A stretch of 64,000 bases of DNA from Bdellovibrio bacteriovorus (GTDB taxonomy: Bacteria > Bdellovibrionota > Bdellovibrionia > Bdellovibrionales > Bdellovibrionaceae): the NCBI RefSeq assembly GCF_002208115.1, contig NZ_CP020946.1, positions 1,116,001 to 1,180,000 on the forward strand. Direction: 5' to 3'. Below the pieces are notes generated by a model. That model saw only the letters and a program-made list of their open reading frames with translations. It was not told the origin of the DNA and made no database searches. Positions 23,525 through 32,456 of this stretch are shown piece after piece (within the stretch, counting starts at the first letter, position 1; the number at the start of each line of letters is the position of its first letter). A program made the translations under genes and the position numbers.

Positions 23525-24964
23525 ATGATCGTGCAACGTTCAAGGACATCCTTTTGGTTTTACACATTCTGTTGCCTGGCTTCCTTCACCGCCTTTGGCT
23601 GGTATGAAGTCACTCGTCCAACCGCTGGTGCCGGCGAATATGCCTCCAGTGCTGAAGAGCAGGTGATTAAAAAGCTGCAGACCGTGAACAAATCCCTGAC
23701 GGGAATTGGAACAACAGCGGCTAAAGACGACATGACCTGCACCTGTAATTTCGGCGACGTCGAAAACATGATCACGTTCGAAAAGCCGGAAAACTGCGGC
23801 CCGGACCGCAACTATCTGCAAAAGCAGTTTGAAGCTTTCAAGAAAGCCGATCCGAAAGGGTTGTTCGCCGGTGGTCGTGATTACTCCAAGACCGCGGAAA
23901 TTCTGCCACGTAAGTGTGCTCTTTATATCATGAAACGTTTCTGGAAAGACCGCGCCCTGACGCCGGAAGAAAAGCGCGAGGCGGACATCGAGTTCAACCG
24001 CACGGCTCCACCGACCAATCAGCGTGAAGTCAAGGACGTGAAAGACTACAAAAAAGACCCGTGGTTGTTTGCCAAGTGTGACAAAGACACAGGCACTCCA
24101 GAGCGTTATGGTCACAAGGCCTGCGTGACTGAAAACTATGTGAACCTGGTTTATAATTCGTTGATCGACGTGGCGGACTGTCTGGAAGTTCCGGCGAAAT
24201 TCATCGCGCCAAAACTTTCCAATGAAAGCGGTCTGCATGTGAATGCGTTTGGACTGGTGAATGACGGTGGTATCGGGCAGTTCACGGATCAGGCGTTGGC
24301 GGATGTGGCTCAGAACTTTGAAAACTTCAAGGGCCGTATCAACAACAGCACCAAAGAATCCTGCCAAAGACTGCGCAGCATTCCGGGGGCGGTGCCTGCG
24401 AAAGCCGAAGAAATCCTGTCTGAAGATTCCCAGCGCTGTCATGCAATCTCAACGCCGCCGAATCCTCTAAGAAGTATGGTTTATTATGGTATCTTCTATC
24501 ATGCGACCAAAAGAAATTCGAATGGCGCGTGGAATCGCTCCACGGATGCCAAAAATCCGGATTTCAAAGGTGTTGAGCAGTTGATGAAAGAGGCCGGCAT
24601 TGACAGCTTCGACAAAGAATCCATCAAAGAGATGATCTTTGTTATGGCTTACAATTCGGGTCCGGGTCGTCCGCCAGTGTTTTATCGTGAATGGCTGAAA
24701 TACCGTATCACGACACTGAAAAAGTACCCGATCACGAAAGCAGACTTTGATATGAATTACTGGCCGACAGGGGCGCAGTTGAAAGCCAAGGCCGGCGAAG
24801 CCCGCGCCAAAGCGATTGGCAAAAAGACACCTTTGACGTTGGCTGAATACCTGTTTGCATATAAAGATTCTCTTTATATCCCGGCAGTAAAAGCGCAGGC
24901 GCGCGTATTGGATAAAGCACTAGGAGCAGGCACATGCACAGAAAACAAATTCTTGGAACTGTAA
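23525..24964 (+). CDS. Secreted lytic-transglycosylase-like (SLT/lysozyme-fold) protein
   Basis: A 479-residue protein with an N-terminal membrane/signal segment (about 9-26). The order LSNESGLHVNAFGLVNDGGIGQF (Glu234 as the putative catalytic acid) and, 140 residues later, MAYNSGPG follows the ES-x-N ... GLMQ ... AYN-x-G pattern of SLT enzymes; GLMQ is replaced by GGIGQF. Two CxC and other cysteine pairs (72, 74, 91, 131, 185, 200, 219) suggest a disulfide-braced periplasmic protein, unlike most LTs. The next gene begins inside its 3' end. Ribosome site AAAGAGGAG before ATG 23525. Confidence 0.65.
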   Translation: MIVQRSRTSFWFYTFCCLASFTAFGWYEVTRPTAGAGEYASSAEEQVIKKLQTVNKSLTGIGTTAAKDDMTCTCNFGDVENMITFEKPENCGPDRNYLQKQFEAFKKADPKGLFAGGRDYSKTAEILPRKCALYIMKRFWKDRALTPEEKREADIEFNRTAPPTNQREVKDVKDYKKDPWLFAKCDKDTGTPERYGHKACVTENYVNLVYNSLIDVADCLEVPAKFIAPKLSNESGLHVNAFGLVNDGGIGQFTDQALADVAQNFENFKGRINNSTKESCQRLRSIPGAVPAKAEEILSEDSQRCHAISTPPNPLRSMVYYGIFYHATKRNSNGAWNRSTDAKNPDFKGVEQLMKEAGIDSFDKESIKEMIFVMAYNSGPGRPPVFYREWLKYRITTLKKYPITKADFDMNYWPTGAQLKAKAGEARAKAIGKKTPLTLAEYLFAYKDSLYIPAVKAQARVLDKALGAGTCTENKFLEL

Positions 24965-25353
24965 TTGCGGTACTGATGACCGGTCTTTCTGTGACTGCGG
25001 CGCAAGCGGCCAAAGTGGACGTTTTTGCTGAGTTCAATAAAAAGATCACCAAGCTTGAAGGGGAGTTGAAGAAGGAAAAAGACGTGACCAAGCGTTACGA
25101 CGTGTTCCTGAAAAACTATCGTGAGATGGGTGAACTGAGATCCAAGAATCCCCGTCAGGCGGAAGAAAAAGAAATCAACATGAGTCTTTTCATGGACTCG
25201 TTGGCATTCCTGCCAGAGAAAAAAGACTTCCAGGCGTCCAAATGCAAGGACTATAAAAAGGAAGTGAATGACATGATGAAATCCTATGCAAAGGATCAAA
25301 AAGAGCCCTTTGTTGATAAGGCTTTCAATGTCGTGGACCTGATCTGTAAGTAA
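24934..25353 (+). CDS. Small secreted protein, paralogue A
   Basis: A 139-residue protein with a signal peptide (1-25, AQA then A). The mature part is helical and charged. Its second half (EKEINMSLFMDSLAFLPEKK, DFQASKCKDYKKEVNDMM, VDLICK) matches the downstream gene at 25447-25896: a shared M-x-L-x-M-x-x-L-x-x-LP block, a C-x-x-Y pair and a terminal cysteine. It overlaps the transglycosylase-like gene by 31 bp and probably shares its message. Unknown function. Confidence 0.65.
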   Translation: MHRKQILGTVIAVLMTGLSVTAAQAAKVDVFAEFNKKITKLEGELKKEKDVTKRYDVFLKNYREMGELRSKNPRQAEEKEINMSLFMDSLAFLPEKKDFQASKCKDYKKEVNDMMKSYAKDQKEPFVDKAFNVVDLICK

Positions 25354-25446
25354 GCAGATTAAAAAATCACTTAATATGGTGCCTTCAGCCCTGCTAGAGA
25401 TTGAAAAACATCTCGAATCATAAGATAAAAGGGGCTGGAGGTGAGC

Positions 25447-25896
25447 ATGAAAACGATCTGGGTCTTGTCAGCAGTATTGGTCTGCAGTCTGGACGTTCAT
25501 GCCATTATCCCACCGGAAGGGCTGGGGGCCGGAGAAGTTGCCATTCGCAGCAATCGCAGTGTGCGACAGCAGGTGGAATCCTACACCGAGATGCTGGAAA
25601 AAGAAGTCGGTAAAGCCAAGAACAACAAAGAACGCTATCGCGCCATGAATCGTATCGTGAGTCAGATACGCTCTCTGCGTGACAATAGCGTTCCCCAGGG
25701 GGCGCAGGACGAGGCACACATGGATCTGATGGTGTCCGTTCTGGAATCCCTTCCGTCCGAAAAGAACTTCAAGAAAAAAGACTGCGCCAAATACGAAAAC
25801 GATTTGATCAATCAGTATGAGCCCACTGCCGAAGACACTCCGACAGAACCCGCAGTTCAGCCGGGTTGGAAGGTGTTAGAATCTTTGTGTCAGTAA
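25447..25896 (+). CDS. Small secreted protein, paralogue B
   Basis: A 149-residue protein, signal peptide 1-17 (VHA then I). The frame opens at a GTG at 25441, but GGAGG ends exactly there, so ATG 25447 is the start. The C-terminal half is the paralogue of the gene at 24934: AHMDLMVSVLESLPSEKNF, then CAKYENDLINQY and a final ESLCQ. Both proteins keep two cysteines in the same positions, probably a disulfide. Tandem duplication is the simplest origin. Six bases separate its stop from the next start. Confidence 0.65.
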   Translation: MKTIWVLSAVLVCSLDVHAIIPPEGLGAGEVAIRSNRSVRQQVESYTEMLEKEVGKAKNNKERYRAMNRIVSQIRSLRDNSVPQGAQDEAHMDLMVSVLESLPSEKNFKKKDCAKYENDLINQYEPTAEDTPTEPAVQPGWKVLESLCQ

Positions 25897-25901
25897 GCGC
25901 T

Positions 25902-26900
25902 ATGTTTAAAACGCTGGGTATTTTGATTCTTTTCTCGGCTTCGGTGGCGTGGTCTGAAGCCAAATGGGACTCTGCGGGTGCCGACGAAGTGAAAGTCACT
26001 CTGGGGCCTCAGGTTTCCTCTTATCAAATCGACATTCAATCGCCAAATGACGGACCTGAAGCGCAGTTTATGCCGAATGTGGGCAGCAAAACTTATCTGG
26101 GAGTCAGTTACAGAAATTTGGGAGCTTCCATTGGCCTTAGCAATCCGGTGGATCCCTCCACCGTCGAACAAAAAGGCGAAAGCTCTGCTACGGATTTTCA
26201 CCTGCGCTTTTACGGGAAGCGCACCTATGAATTCAGCTATCAATCTTATAAGGGCTATTATCTCGACAACACCGAAGCTATTAACGCCGGTTCGGCCCCG
26301 GTCGGGATCAAGTATCAGCGCAGTGATATCAGCACCCGCAATATCAGTTTCGTGATGCACTGGAATCTGCGTGAAGACGATTACAGCCTGGGTGTGGCCT
26401 TCGGTCAGGACGGACATCAGAAAGAAAGTGGCTGGTCGTATTTTGCCAGTGCGATGATTTCTGACAACAAGATGACGGGTGATTCACCTTTTATTCCTGC
26501 GGGGACTTCGGGGTTTGACAGGCTGGCCGACCTGCAGGAACTGGATCGTCAAATGGCGGGCTTGGGTGGAGCTGTCGGGGGCATCTGGGTTCGCGGACCA
26601 TGGTATATGACGGGCTTTGCGGCATTGGGCGTGGCCTGGCAGAAGGTCTATGGAAAGTTTGCGACATCTGCCAATCTGGATGAAAGTTTCGTGGGCTATT
26701 TTTCAGATGCGAAAGTCGGCGGAGGCTACAACGGCGAACGCCACGTTGTGGATTTGCAGTTGCACTCTGATAACACGACGACGGACTTTCTGGGAGGGAC
26801 GGTGGATGCCATACAAATGGAGATGCGTCTGACGTACTCTTACCGCTTCCAAAATGTGGACCTGCCTGGGTTGAATTCTCTTTCGTCGTTCCTTGATTAA
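25902..26900 (+). CDS. Outer-membrane beta-barrel protein (DUF4421-like)
   Basis: A 332-residue protein with a short signal peptide (about 1-18). The frame extends upstream, but ATG 25902 directly follows the previous stop. Alternating strands run through the whole protein: KVTLGPQVSSYQI, TYLGVSYRNLGASIGL, FHLRFYGKRTYEFSYQSYKG, FVMHWNLREDDYSLGVAF, MEMRLTYSYRFQNV. The pattern YLGVSYRNLGASIGLS recalls DUF4421 barrels; this is a resemblance only. Its place between the two fibre cassettes suggests an envelope role in the same set. Confidence 0.6.
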   Translation: MFKTLGILILFSASVAWSEAKWDSAGADEVKVTLGPQVSSYQIDIQSPNDGPEAQFMPNVGSKTYLGVSYRNLGASIGLSNPVDPSTVEQKGESSATDFHLRFYGKRTYEFSYQSYKGYYLDNTEAINAGSAPVGIKYQRSDISTRNISFVMHWNLREDDYSLGVAFGQDGHQKESGWSYFASAMISDNKMTGDSPFIPAGTSGFDRLADLQELDRQMAGLGGAVGGIWVRGPWYMTGFAALGVAWQKVYGKFATSANLDESFVGYFSDAKVGGGYNGERHVVDLQLHSDNTTTDFLGGTVDAIQMEMRLTYSYRFQNVDLPGLNSLSSFLD

Positions 26901-26952
26901 TTCAACGTAATCCTGTTGAGTCACGCTCTGGAAAATCCGATAGATTTTCTAA

Positions 26953-27234
26953 ATGCGCGTTATTGTAAAATCTTGTCTCATCTTGATACTGTGGAGTCTT
27001 CTGTCGGGTTGCTCGATGGAAGCGTCTATAGTTTCGCTGGAGGAGTCGCCAGTTCCTCTGCGTTCTGTTTCTGGCAAGATGGCTATTTCTCCCTCTCGAC
27101 AAATCAGCGCTCAGGATGAATCCGGTCAATACCGGGTGGAAGGCGTGGTGGGTGAAATCACCACGACGGACAAGTCCTATTCCGATGATGGAGTCTATCA
27201 GGCAGAAATCAACATACGCTTTCAAGCCATGTGA
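26953..27234 (+). CDS. Small lipoprotein paired with fibre 2
   Basis: A 93-residue lipoprotein, lipobox LLSGC, lipid site Cys20. The mature part has strand-rich GQYRVEGVVGEITTTDKS and YQAEINIRFQAM. In length, layout and neighbourhood it mirrors the fibre 1 lipoprotein. Its stop (TGA at 27232-27234) lies 8 bp before the fibre 2 ATG. The two lipoproteins share little residue identity; the shared layout is the main evidence that they do the same job. Confidence 0.65.
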   Translation: MRVIVKSCLILILWSLLSGCSMEASIVSLEESPVPLRSVSGKMAISPSRQISAQDESGQYRVEGVVGEITTTDKSYSDDGVYQAEINIRFQAM

Positions 27235-27242
27235 GGAACGTT

Positions 27243-29669
27243 ATGGTGAAACAGATTCTGGCGGTTCTGGTGTTCAGTGTCCCTGTCACAACGGCTTGGG
27301 CCAGTGGGCCCAAGGGTATTCAAATATCCGGGCGTATTCTGGATGTGGCTTCGGAGTTGCCTCTGAGTGAAGGCAGTGTGGATTTCACCGTCAAAGTTCT
27401 AAGCCCTGACAACTGTCTTTTGTATCAAGAGCAACATCTGAACAAGGATCTTTCGGCTTCGGATGGCAGCTTTTCCCTGACAATTGGTTCAGGAAGTTCG
27501 CCAGTGAATGTCTATGCGACGGCCGGACAAGAACAAACACGTGAAAACATCCTGAAGGTTTTTTCCAATGACTCAGCCGTCGCCAGCGGGCTGACGTCAC
27601 AGGACCAGGGATCCGAGTCCACAGTTTGTTCCGGTTCTTACACTCCCGCTGCTGGTGACATTCGTAAAGTGAAGATCGTATTTGACACGGGCACAGGCGG
27701 CCCTCGCGCCATCTTGCCTTATCATCAGATCGGCACTGTTCCTTACGCCATGGTGGCACAAGAGGCGGCCAAGGCTCGTGATGCCGACAAGCTCGGGGGA
27801 GTCGCGGCAGCAAGTTACGCAAAACTCACGGATCTGGCGACCATTCAGGCCTTTGCAAAATCCGCGCTGCCGACTTGTGCCGCGGGTGAAGTGTTGAAAT
27901 CCAATGGAACCAGTTTTTCTTGTGTGACCGATACGGGCGGAGTGGTGTCAGTTGCAACCGCGGCTAGCACCGGGGTTGTGCAAGTGGGTTCGGGTTTGTC
28001 CGTGAATGGAGCTGGCGTTCTTAGTGTCGGCAGTCTGCCGATTTCCCAGATTACCGGCCTGCAGACGGCGCTGGATGATCGTCTGCAAATGAGTCTTTTG
28101 CAGCAGTGTACAAGCAGTCAGGTTTCAATATGGAATTCAGTTTCGGATACTTTTACCTGCTCCAATATCAGCGTTACGGCCAGTCAGATGTCTGACTTTA
28201 ACACTGCAGTGGATGCTCGAGTCAGCGCGGCCGACACCGCCAATCCAAAATTGCCTTTGAGCGGCGGTACGATGACGGGCGATCTGAATATGGGTGGCGA
28301 AGACATTTTGGCCATCGGCCACATCACCATGAGTGCCACAAAAACTTTGTTGCTGGGGAACTTCACGCAAGCCCAGGAAGATGCGCTGGTGCTGAACGCA
28401 GGTCACAAAGGCCTTTCCTGGTACAATTCAGATTTGAAGGCGTTAAGATACTATGATGGGGCGGCAAAGCTGACGGTGGCCGCCAGCACTTCAGCCTGCA
28501 CTGATGGGCAGATTTTAAAATGGAATAACACCGCGAAAACCTGGGATTGCTCGGCCGATTCCAGCGGGACGACGCCGGGAGATGCCTCCTACGCCGCAAA
28601 AGGTCTTGTGCGTTTTGATACCAGCGCGGATGTCTCGGGGATGACGGTGGCTTCTGGATTGGCCAGCGTGAACACAGGGACCGGCGCAAACCAGATTGTG
28701 AAGCTGGGGTCGGACTCAAAGTTGCCGGCTGTGGATGGTTCTGCTTTGACGAACATCAACGCCAGCAATATCGCGACAGGGACCGTGGGCACTTCCGTGT
28801 TGCCGACCATACCAGTCACGAAGGGCGGTACAGGTTTGACAGCGGGAGCTTCTGGCGGGATTCCCTATTTTAGTTCTAATACAACCATAGCATCGACCGC
28901 AGCGGGAACGGCCAATCAGGTTTTGCGTGTGCCGGCAGGTGGTGGCGCGCCAGCATTCGGCGCCATTGATTTGGCTTCTGCGGATGTTGTGGGAACTTCA
29001 GTTTTATCAATTGCAAACGGCGGTACGGGGGCTGCGACGGCGGCCAATGCCCGCACAGCTTTGGGGTTGGGAACTGCGGCTGTGGCGACAACGGGGAGTG
29101 CTTCAGGCAATGTCCCGGTCTTGGGTGTGGGCGGAATAACAGCGAATAAGATGTGTACTTCAGATGGTACCGGAACTGGCATTATCTGTAACGTGAACAT
29201 CCCGGGGACAAGCACCCTGATGGGGTCTTTGACTATGCTGGGAAAGGCGGGGTGCGTGTGGGAACATGCCAATACTTCGTATGCCTCTTTTTCGAATGTG
29301 ACAGCATGTAACACGGCCACGGTGACGGGACTGGCTTCGGCTCCAACGGAAGGCAAGATTCCGGGCATTCGTTTCGCAAATCTTCCCGCGGGAGATTATG
29401 AGCTGACGGTATTACTTTTTTCGATGTATCCAGTGGATGCCGGGGTTTACTGTCGTTATCGTCTTTGGGATGGCACAAACTTCTCGGGCACGGCAGGGGC
29501 CTATCAAAGTGAAATCTATCAAATGACCGGGTTGTTCTCTTATGCCACGGACCAGACGAATTTGACCTTTTATGTTCAGACGCAGACGACGACGGCCACG
29601 AAAAACTGCCGTGCCGACATTTCGGTGCCTGGACAGGATAAGATGCAAATCTATTTGAAGAAGTTATAG
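27243..29669 (+). CDS. Long tail-fibre-like adhesin (mosaic adhesive trimer type), fibre 2
   Basis: An 808-residue secreted fibre. Signal peptide about 1-19; the frame opens at GTG 27231 but ATG 27243 follows GAGGA. N-terminal domain homologous to fibre 1 (GRILDVASELPLSEGSV, VKVLSPDNCLLYQEQH, GSFSLTIGSGSS). The stalk holds SALPTCAAGEVLKSNGTSFSC, nearly identical to fibre 1, DILAIGHITMSATKTLLLGN, GQILKWNNTAKTWDCS, GTVGTSVLPTIPVTKGGTGL and ANGGTGAATAANARTALGLG repeats typical of trimeric tail fibres. The tip (about 675-808) is a different, beta-sandwich-like domain with WEHANTSYASFSNV and YRLWDGTNFSG. Last gene of the run, followed by a bidirectional terminator. Confidence 0.8.
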   Translation: MVKQILAVLVFSVPVTTAWASGPKGIQISGRILDVASELPLSEGSVDFTVKVLSPDNCLLYQEQHLNKDLSASDGSFSLTIGSGSSPVNVYATAGQEQTRENILKVFSNDSAVASGLTSQDQGSESTVCSGSYTPAAGDIRKVKIVFDTGTGGPRAILPYHQIGTVPYAMVAQEAAKARDADKLGGVAAASYAKLTDLATIQAFAKSALPTCAAGEVLKSNGTSFSCVTDTGGVVSVATAASTGVVQVGSGLSVNGAGVLSVGSLPISQITGLQTALDDRLQMSLLQQCTSSQVSIWNSVSDTFTCSNISVTASQMSDFNTAVDARVSAADTANPKLPLSGGTMTGDLNMGGEDILAIGHITMSATKTLLLGNFTQAQEDALVLNAGHKGLSWYNSDLKALRYYDGAAKLTVAASTSACTDGQILKWNNTAKTWDCSADSSGTTPGDASYAAKGLVRFDTSADVSGMTVASGLASVNTGTGANQIVKLGSDSKLPAVDGSALTNINASNIATGTVGTSVLPTIPVTKGGTGLTAGASGGIPYFSSNTTIASTAAGTANQVLRVPAGGGAPAFGAIDLASADVVGTSVLSIANGGTGAATAANARTALGLGTAAVATTGSASGNVPVLGVGGITANKMCTSDGTGTGIICNVNIPGTSTLMGSLTMLGKAGCVWEHANTSYASFSNVTACNTATVTGLASAPTEGKIPGIRFANLPAGDYELTVLLFSMYPVDAGVYCRYRLWDGTNFSGTAGAYQSEIYQMTGLFSYATDQTNLTFYVQTQTTTATKNCRADISVPGQDKMQIYLKKL

Positions 29670-29687
29670 CTGGTTGAATACGCGGAA

Positions 29688-29728
29688 AAGAAAAAACCCA
29701 CAGTCGGAGACTGTGGGTTTTGTTTTTG
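29688..29728. terminator. Bidirectional terminator between fibre 2 and lpdA
   Basis: Perfect 12-bp stem AAACCCACAGTC/GACTGTGGGTTT with a GGA loop, T-rich tracts on both sides in the appropriate strand. It serves fibre 2 on the plus strand and sucA-sucB-lpdA on the minus strand. Confidence 0.9.
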
Positions 29729-29784
29729 CTGCTTCAGCTGAATCGCCTGCCGGCGACTCAGCTCTGCCGGGCTGGGCCCGCTTA
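29728..29784 (-). repeat. Structured 3' element, copy B (after lpdA)
   Basis: Read on the minus strand from the lpdA stop codon: TAAGCGGGCCCAGCC, CGGCAGAGCTG, a 19-base stem-loop (TCGCC, loop GGCA, GGCGA), AGCTGAAGCAGC. Same order and loop length as copy A after hutU. Confidence 0.65.
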
Positions 29785-31191
29785 CATCTGGCGTTGACGT
29801 TTTTCAACGGCCAAAGCTGCTTCACGCACAACTTCAGACAAAGTAGGGTGGGCGTGGAACGATCTTGCCAGATCTTCGCTGCTGCCGCCGAACTCCATGC
29901 ACACGATCACTTCGTGGATCAGCTCAGACACGCTTGGACCCACCATGTGAGCGCCCAGGATTTTGTCTGTTTTCTTGTCTGCGATGATTTTCACGAAACC
30001 TTCCGTGTAGCCTTTCGCGCGCGCACGGCCGTTGGCCATGAACGGGAATTTACCCACGTTGATTTCCATGCCTTTTTCTTTCGCGAATTCTTCAGTGATA
30101 CCAACAGAAGCAATTTCCGGGTGAGTATAGATCACACCTGGAACTGTGTCGTAGTTCACGTGACCTGCGCCACCAGCCAGGATTTCTGCCAAAGCCACGC
30201 CTTCTTCTTCCGCTTTGTGCGCAAGCATTGGGCCGGCAATAACGTCACCGATGGCATAAATGCCCGGCACGTTGGTTTGATAGTGTTTATCCACGATGAT
30301 GCGACCCTGAGGATCTTTTTGGATACCCATTTCTTCACAGCCAACGCCCGCAGAGAATGGTTTGCGGCCTGTGGAAACAAGCACAACATCCGCTTTCATG
30401 GAAGATGCTTTACCGTCAGTCAAAGATTCATAAGTCACTTCAACGCCATCGTTGCCAACTTTAGAACCCGTCACTTTCGTGGAAAGAAGGAAGCTCATGC
30501 CTTCTTTTTCCAGGGATTTTTTAAGCACGTTCATGCAGTCCTGATCCATGGTGCCGCCCAGACGGTTGGCATATTCGATCACAGTGACTTTGGCACCCAG
30601 ACGCTGCCATACAGAACCCAGCTCAAGACCGATCACACCACCACCCACAACGATCATGGATTTTGGAACCTGATCCAAAGCCAATGCGCCCGTGTTGGAA
30701 ACGATACGTTTTTCATCGTATTTCAAGAAAGGCAGTTCCACAGGAACAGAACCGGTTGCGATTACGATGTTCTTGGTCGTCAGGACTTGGGTGTTGCCGT
30801 CAGCACCTTTTACTTCCACCTTGCCAGCGGCGACGATTTTACCCATGCCGTTGAATGGAGTGATTTTGTTCTTTTTGAACAAGAAGGCGATGCCTTCGGT
30901 ATTTGTTTTTACAACCTTGTCCTTGCGAGCCTGCATGGTCGGAAGATCCAAATCCACTTTGGAAACTTTCACACCGTGAGCAGCCAGGTCGTGCTGAGCC
31001 GCTTGATAGTGCTCAGAACTTTCAAGCAGGGCCTTGGAAGGGATGCAACCCACATTCAGGCAGGTGCCGCCGTAAGTTTTATCTTTTTCAATCACGGCCG
31101 TTTTAAGACCCAGTTGAGCTGCACGAATGGCCCCTACGTAACCGCCGGGACCGGAACCAATAATAATTAGGTCAAATTGAGTGTCTGCCAT
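29782..31191 (-). CDS. lpdA: Dihydrolipoyl dehydrogenase (E3)
   Basis: A 469-residue flavoprotein that reoxidises dihydrolipoamide, passing electrons to NAD+, as the E3 component of 2-oxoglutarate dehydrogenase here and probably of other dehydrogenases. Motifs: GSGPGGYVGAIRAAQLG FAD loop at 11-27, redox GGTCLNVGCIPSK, the NAD loop VVGGGVIGLELGSVW, and HAHPTLSE with the C-terminal His-Glu pair. Third gene of sucA-sucB-lpdA, 2 bp after sucB. Confidence 0.97.
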   Translation of the reverse strand: MADTQFDLIIIGSGPGGYVGAIRAAQLGLKTAVIEKDKTYGGTCLNVGCIPSKALLESSEHYQAAQHDLAAHGVKVSKVDLDLPTMQARKDKVVKTNTEGIAFLFKKNKITPFNGMGKIVAAGKVEVKGADGNTQVLTTKNIVIATGSVPVELPFLKYDEKRIVSNTGALALDQVPKSMIVVGGGVIGLELGSVWQRLGAKVTVIEYANRLGGTMDQDCMNVLKKSLEKEGMSFLLSTKVTGSKVGNDGVEVTYESLTDGKASSMKADVVLVSTGRKPFSAGVGCEEMGIQKDPQGRIIVDKHYQTNVPGIYAIGDVIAGPMLAHKAEEEGVALAEILAGGAGHVNYDTVPGVIYTHPEIASVGITEEFAKEKGMEINVGKFPFMANGRARAKGYTEGFVKIIADKKTDKILGAHMVGPSVSELIHEVIVCMEFGGSSEDLARSFHAHPTLSEVVREAALAVEKRQRQM

Positions 31192-31193
31192 GA

Positions 31194-32435
31194 TTATACC
31201 TCTAGAAGCAATCTTTCAGGATCTTCGACAAGTTCTTTGATTTTAACAAGGAAGCTCACAGCCTCTTTGCCATCGATGATACGGTGATCGTAAGTCAAAG
31301 CCAGATACATCATCGGGCGGATTTCCACTTTGCCGTTGATCGCCATTGGACGATCCTGGATTTTGTGAAGGCCCAAGATAGCTGACTGCGGGAAGTTCAA
31401 AATCGGCGTGGAAAGTAAAGAACCGAACACACCACCATTGGTGATAGAGAAGGTGCCGCCACCCAGATCATTCGGAGTGATTTTACCATCACGGCCTTTT
31501 GCCGCCAGATCACGGATCGCCAGTTCAATGCCAGCCAGGGACAGTGTATCCGCGTCTTTCACGTTCGGAACCATCAAGCCCTTCTCGGTGGAAACCGCAA
31601 TACCGATGTTGTAGTAGTTGTGGTATTCGATGTCTGTGCCGTTGATCCATGCGTTGACTGCAGGGAAGTCTTTCAGTGCCTCAACAACGGCTTTTACGAA
31701 GAATCCGTTGAAGCCCAGGTTCACGCCGTATTTTTCTTTGAACTTGTCTTTGTATTTAGAACGAAGCTCCATCACTTTGCCCATGTCCACTTCGTTGAAA
31801 GTGGTCAAGAGAGCTGCCGTGTTTTGCGCTTCTTTCAGTTTCTCGGAAATGCGCTTGCGGATGGTTGTCATAGGAACAAGCTTCTTATCACCCTGTTTAG
31901 AAGGACCGCTTGCTACCGGAGTGACAGTCGCTGGGGCTGCTTTCGCTGCCGGAGCAGGAGCCGCCGCTTTCGCCGCAGGCTGAGCATCAAGAACGTCACC
32001 TTTTGTCAGGCGGCCGTCTTTGCCAGTGCCTTGGATCGCAGAAGGATCCAAACCTTTTTCATTTACGATTCTGTTAACAGCCGGGGAAAGGTGCGCAGAA
32101 GCATCCTTGCCGGCGGCAGCCGGAGCCGCTTGAACCGGGGCTGCTGCTTTTGGAGCTTCAGCTGCTGGAGCTGCTGCGCCCGCTGCTGGTTTTGCATCTG
32201 TATCAAGAGTTGCTACTGTAGCGCCGATCTGAACAACCGCACCAGCTTCGCAGCCCGGGTTGATTGTCAAAACGCCGTCGTTTTCTGCAACAACTTCCAC
32301 GCTGGCTTTGTCAGTCTCAAGAAGCATAAGAACTTCATTGCGTTTTACAAAGTCGCCGGATTTTTTAGTCCAACTGCCGATGGTTGCTTCTGTGATGGAT
32401 TCCCCAACCGCGGGAACTTTAATCTCTTGTTTCAT
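31194..32435 (-). CDS. sucB: Dihydrolipoamide succinyltransferase, E2 of 2-oxoglutarate dehydrogenase
   Basis: A 413-residue E2. Lipoyl domain 1-77 with the lipoyl-lysine Lys43 in ETDKASVEV; an Ala/Pro-rich linker; a peripheral-subunit-binding domain ([27 protein letters not shown]); a second Ala/Pro linker; and the catalytic domain with FNEVDMG and the HRIIDG active-site motif near the C-terminus. Full length for the family. It sits 21 bp downstream of sucA and 2 bp upstream of lpdA, as expected for an operon. Confidence 0.97.
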   Translation of the reverse strand: MKQEIKVPAVGESITEATIGSWTKKSGDFVKRNEVLMLLETDKASVEVVAENDGVLTINPGCEAGAVVQIGATVATLDTDAKPAAGAAAPAAEAPKAAAPVQAAPAAAGKDASAHLSPAVNRIVNEKGLDPSAIQGTGKDGRLTKGDVLDAQPAAKAAAPAPAAKAAPATVTPVASGPSKQGDKKLVPMTTIRKRISEKLKEAQNTAALLTTFNEVDMGKVMELRSKYKDKFKEKYGVNLGFNGFFVKAVVEALKDFPAVNAWINGTDIEYHNYYNIGIAVSTEKGLMVPNVKDADTLSLAGIELAIRDLAAKGRDGKITPNDLGGGTFSITNGGVFGSLLSTPILNFPQSAILGLHKIQDRPMAINGKVEIRPMMYLALTYDHRIIDGKEAVSFLVKIKELVEDPERLLLEV

Positions 32436-32456
32436 GGCAACGTCCTTTTATAAAAA

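Noticed and set aside
29674-31170. 498-codon plus-strand frame over lpdA
   Set aside because: Exact antisense of lpdA; the translated product is His/Phe-rich with no family motif, a known by-product of GC-rich codon third positions.
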